Part shown: piece by piece, positions 59,078 to 64,000 of the stretch
Layout: every line of letters begins with the position of its first letter
Numbering within the stretch: position 1 is the stretch's first letter
Assembly (NCBI RefSeq): GCF_004022565.1
Contig: NZ_CP022987.1
Location: 1,984,001-2,048,000 of the forward strand
Reading direction: 5' to 3'
DNA from: Pollutimonas thiosulfatoxidans
GTDB taxonomy: Bacteria; Pseudomonadota; Gammaproteobacteria; Burkholderiales; Burkholderiaceae_B
Length of the DNA stretch: 64,000 nucleotides
Notes under the pieces: generated by a model
Told to the model about the DNA's origin: nothing
Database searches by the model: none
Seen by the model: the letters and a program-made list of their open reading frames with translations, nothing else
Translations under genes and position numbers: made by a program

Positions 59078-59443
59078 TCAGTACTCGGCAATAGGCGGCT
59101 GTCCGGACGCCAGGGCCAACCAACCCTTGATCAGACGATACACGATCCAGACCAGTGCAATAACGCCGGTGATCCAGCCGATAAAAATAAAGGTCGCCAG
59201 GCCGCTTAGGACGACCCACAGCAGGCCCCACCAGAACGTCTTGATCACCCAGTCGAAATGGCCGGCGTATATGGTGCCGGCTGCTTCGCCGCGTTTAAGA
59301 TAAGCCAGAACAATGGCAGCAATGGTGGCAATGCCAAAGAAGCCGGCACTAAGCAGGCCCAATGCAAATAGGCCATAAATTAGATGCGTTAAATTGCGCA
59401 TCGACATGCCCGTGCCGCCTTCTGGCGGATATGCCTGGGTCAT
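59078..59443 (-). CDS. Small DUF4870-like membrane protein
   Basis: A 121-aa protein with three hydrophobic segments (about 20-46, 66-86, 88-108), probably in the inner membrane. The pattern of an N-terminal LTHLIYGLFALG followed by IAAIVLAYLKRGEAAGT and a GWLALASGQPP end resembles DUF4870/YidH-like small membrane proteins. The start is ATG 59443, directly after GGAGG; an upstream in-frame start at 59461 overlaps this ribosome-binding site. Function unknown. It lies just downstream of the rRNA operon terminator on the same strand. Confidence 0.8.
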   Translation of the reverse strand: MTQAYPPEGGTGMSMRNLTHLIYGLFALGLLSAGFFGIATIAAIVLAYLKRGEAAGTIYAGHFDWVIKTFWWGLLWVVLSGLATFIFIGWITGVIALVWIVYRLIKGWLALASGQPPIAEY

Positions 59444-59557
59444 ACTAACCTCCGGAAACAATAGTAAGAAAAAAGCGGGCGTTACAACGCCAAGCGCGTA
59501 TTTTACTCGAGACCGGGGCGCTAGCGGGGGCAGGCGCTAAACCCGTCGCCCAAAGAC

Positions 59558-59590
59558 AAACCCCCACCCGCGGTGAGCGGATGGGGGTTT
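59558..59590 (-). terminator. rRNA operon terminator
   Basis: On the minus strand a 14-bp stem AAACCCCCATCCGC/GCGGGTGGGGGTTT (one T-G pair) with a 5-nt loop TCACC, followed by GTCTTTGG. It begins about 11 bp past the 5S 3' end. Confidence 0.85.
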
Positions 59591-59600
59591 GGGGTATAAG

Positions 59601-59713
59601 AGCCTGACGATGACCTACTTTCACAGACGTACGTCCACTATCATCGGCGCGAAGGCGTTTCACGGTCCTGTTCGGGATGGGAAGGCGTGGGACCACCTTG
59701 CTATGGTCGTCAA
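59601..59713 (-). rRNA. rrf: 5S ribosomal RNA
   Basis: About 113 nt on the minus strand, starting TTGACGACCATAGC. It contains the conserved loop CCCATCCCGAACAGGACCGTG (read in pieces) and ends in GGTCATCGTCAGGCTC. First and last segments pair to form helix I. It is the last gene of the rRNA operon. Confidence 0.95.
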
Positions 59714-59925
59714 GCGTAACTGGTTTGCCTTGTGGCCAAGCTGTTGCCAGCCTGGCCCTAAGGCCAATCTTAAGAAGAAGCACACCGCGCCTTCGCGTGC
59801 CAGCCGTTGGGCTGACCGCCAGGGGTGTAACGTATGGATTTGTGTGTTGGGTACGGGTTCGCGATTGTTACATCAATTTGTTTGAACGACACTTGAAACG
59901 CATAACCTACAAGGTTATAGGATCA

Positions 59926-62808
<2,883 letters not shown>

Positions 62809-62814
62809 TATAAC

Positions 62815-63229
62815 TTTATAGGTTATAGAAACACTTGAGTTTAGCGTGTGTTGTGCCGTTCATCGCTTTCAAAGCTCGTGTCACGCGTGCGATACTGCTA
62901 CCCGCATGACCCGCTTTTGAGAACTACTTGAACTAATTTAATAATGCAATCACAACCCGTACTTTACTTACTGGTGCAGCGCTTCTGAAGGCGCGGCACC
63001 ATCCATAAATTACTTCGTTGTGCTTCTTCCAGATTGTTAAAGAACGAGTAAAACCATTAAATCCGTAGACTTAACGAGCAGCGCTCTGACTTCCGGTACG
63101 CACTGTGTGTGCGCGCCAGAGCCCAAAGCCCTGTTCGTTAACTCCATCCAGCCGACAAGTGCACCGCTGCTGCTTTCGTCCAACCCGCACGCTCGGACCG
63201 CGCCTTCCTTTTAATACCTAAAAGAAGCT
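62815..63229 (-). other. 16S-23S internal spacer, part between tRNA-Ala and 23S
   Basis: About 415 bp of transcribed spacer. I see no gene in it. It should carry the leader half of the 23S processing stem and antitermination elements, but no box was identified with confidence. Confidence 0.6.
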
Positions 63230-63305
63230 TGGTGGAGGATGACGGGATCGAACCGACGACCCCCTGCTTGCAAAGCAGGTGCTCTCCCAGCTGAGCTAAT
63301 CCCCC
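63230..63305 (-). tRNA. tRNA-Ala (anticodon TGC)
   Basis: A 76-nt cloverleaf with 5' GGGGGATTAGCTCAG, anticodon loop TTTGCAA (TGC), T-loop GTTCGATCC and encoded CCA. It is the second tRNA of the rRNA spacer, in the standard Ile-Ala pair. Confidence 0.97.
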
Positions 63306-63324
63306 GCACCGATAAAAACCGTAC

Positions 63325-63401
63325 TGGTGGGTCAAGTTGGAATCGAACCAACGACCCCCGCCTTATCAAGACGGTGCTCTAACCGACTGAGCTACTGACC
63401 C
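63325..63401 (-). tRNA. tRNA-Ile (anticodon GAT)
   Basis: A 77-nt cloverleaf with 5' GGGTCAGTAGCTCAG, anticodon loop TTGATAA (GAT), T-loop GTTCGATTC and encoded CCA. It lies 19 bp upstream of tRNA-Ala in transcription order. Confidence 0.97.
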
Positions 63402-63510
63402 AGTGTGCGCGCCATGCCCTGCAGCATGACCCGTAACCTTGTCGTGGCTTACTCTTTCTAATCAAACAGCCAATAAGTGTGGACGCTTTCGCTTCGTGTG
63501 CTTCGCTCTG

Positions 63511-64000
<490 letters not shown>

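Overview
The window is a conserved housekeeping stretch of a betaproteobacterial chromosome, most likely Burkholderiales, family Alcaligenaceae (Bordetella, Achromobacter and Pusillimonas relatives). This rests on three things: a complete dcw (division and cell wall) cluster containing a single MurE-MurF fusion polypeptide; the neighbourhoods glyQ-glyS-gmhB-plsC, lptD-surA-rsmA and lpxC/dciA/M23 peptidase/secA; and a 16S-tRNA-Ile-tRNA-Ala-23S-5S rRNA operon. No phage, insertion sequence, CRISPR array, toxin-antitoxin or defence cassette is visible. Every gene listed reads through without an obvious frameshift.

Layout. 0.1-5.7 kb (+): glyQ, glyS, gmhB, plsC, a YgjP-type metallopeptidase and gloA, mostly overlapping. 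5.7-7.9 kb (-): a FadE-type acyl-CoA dehydrogenase. 8.1-9.3 kb (+): a fused SpmA/SpmB-type membrane protein. 9.3-14.0 kb (-): lptD-surA-rsmA. 14.1-16.7 kb (+): amgK-murU (cell-wall sugar recycling) and a DUF6776-type membrane protein. 16.7-19.2 kb (-): a polar amino-acid ABC importer. 19.3-21.8 kb (-): the methionine importer metNIQ. 22.0 kb: tRNA-Lys. 22.1-27.1 kb: a metallophosphoesterase, a GH31-like protein with a degraded active site, and mnmC. 27.2-31.2 kb (+): suhB, an M20 amidohydrolase, an acyl-CoA thioesterase and mgtE. 31.2-35.0 kb (-): secA and an M23 peptidase. 35.0-35.5 kb (+): dciA. 35.6-53.7 kb (-): the dcw cluster read mraZ-rsmH-ftsL-ftsI-murEF-mraY-murD-ftsW-murG-murC-ddl-ftsQ-ftsA-ftsZ-lpxC. 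54 kb (-): the RNase P RNA. 54.5-59.4 kb: uup, pyrC, a second M20 amidohydrolase, a SWIB-domain protein and a small membrane protein. 59.6-64.0 kb (-): the rRNA operon, with 16S cut by the window edge.

How the genes fit together. Envelope construction dominates. The dcw cluster makes lipid II and the septal machinery. AmgK-MurU feeds recycled MurNAc back to UDP-MurNAc. GmhB, LpxC, LptD, SurA and PlsC serve LPS, outer-membrane and phospholipid assembly. SecA exports the envelope proteins. Most dcw junctions are 4-base ATGA overlaps, so translation is probably coupled along the cluster. The mraZ leader carries a promoter abutted by 10-bp-phased GTGGGG-type boxes, which fits MraZ autoregulation.

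I did not find a clearly new biological system. The best leads are the GH31-like protein that has lost several expected catalytic-site residues, an amino-acid permease with about 60 inserted residues, an intercistronic terminator in the same importer operon, an 18-bp palindrome in the lptD/amgK divergent promoter, and a MetQ without a lipoprotein cysteine. Family assignments are made by eye from motifs and remembered homologues; no database search was run.
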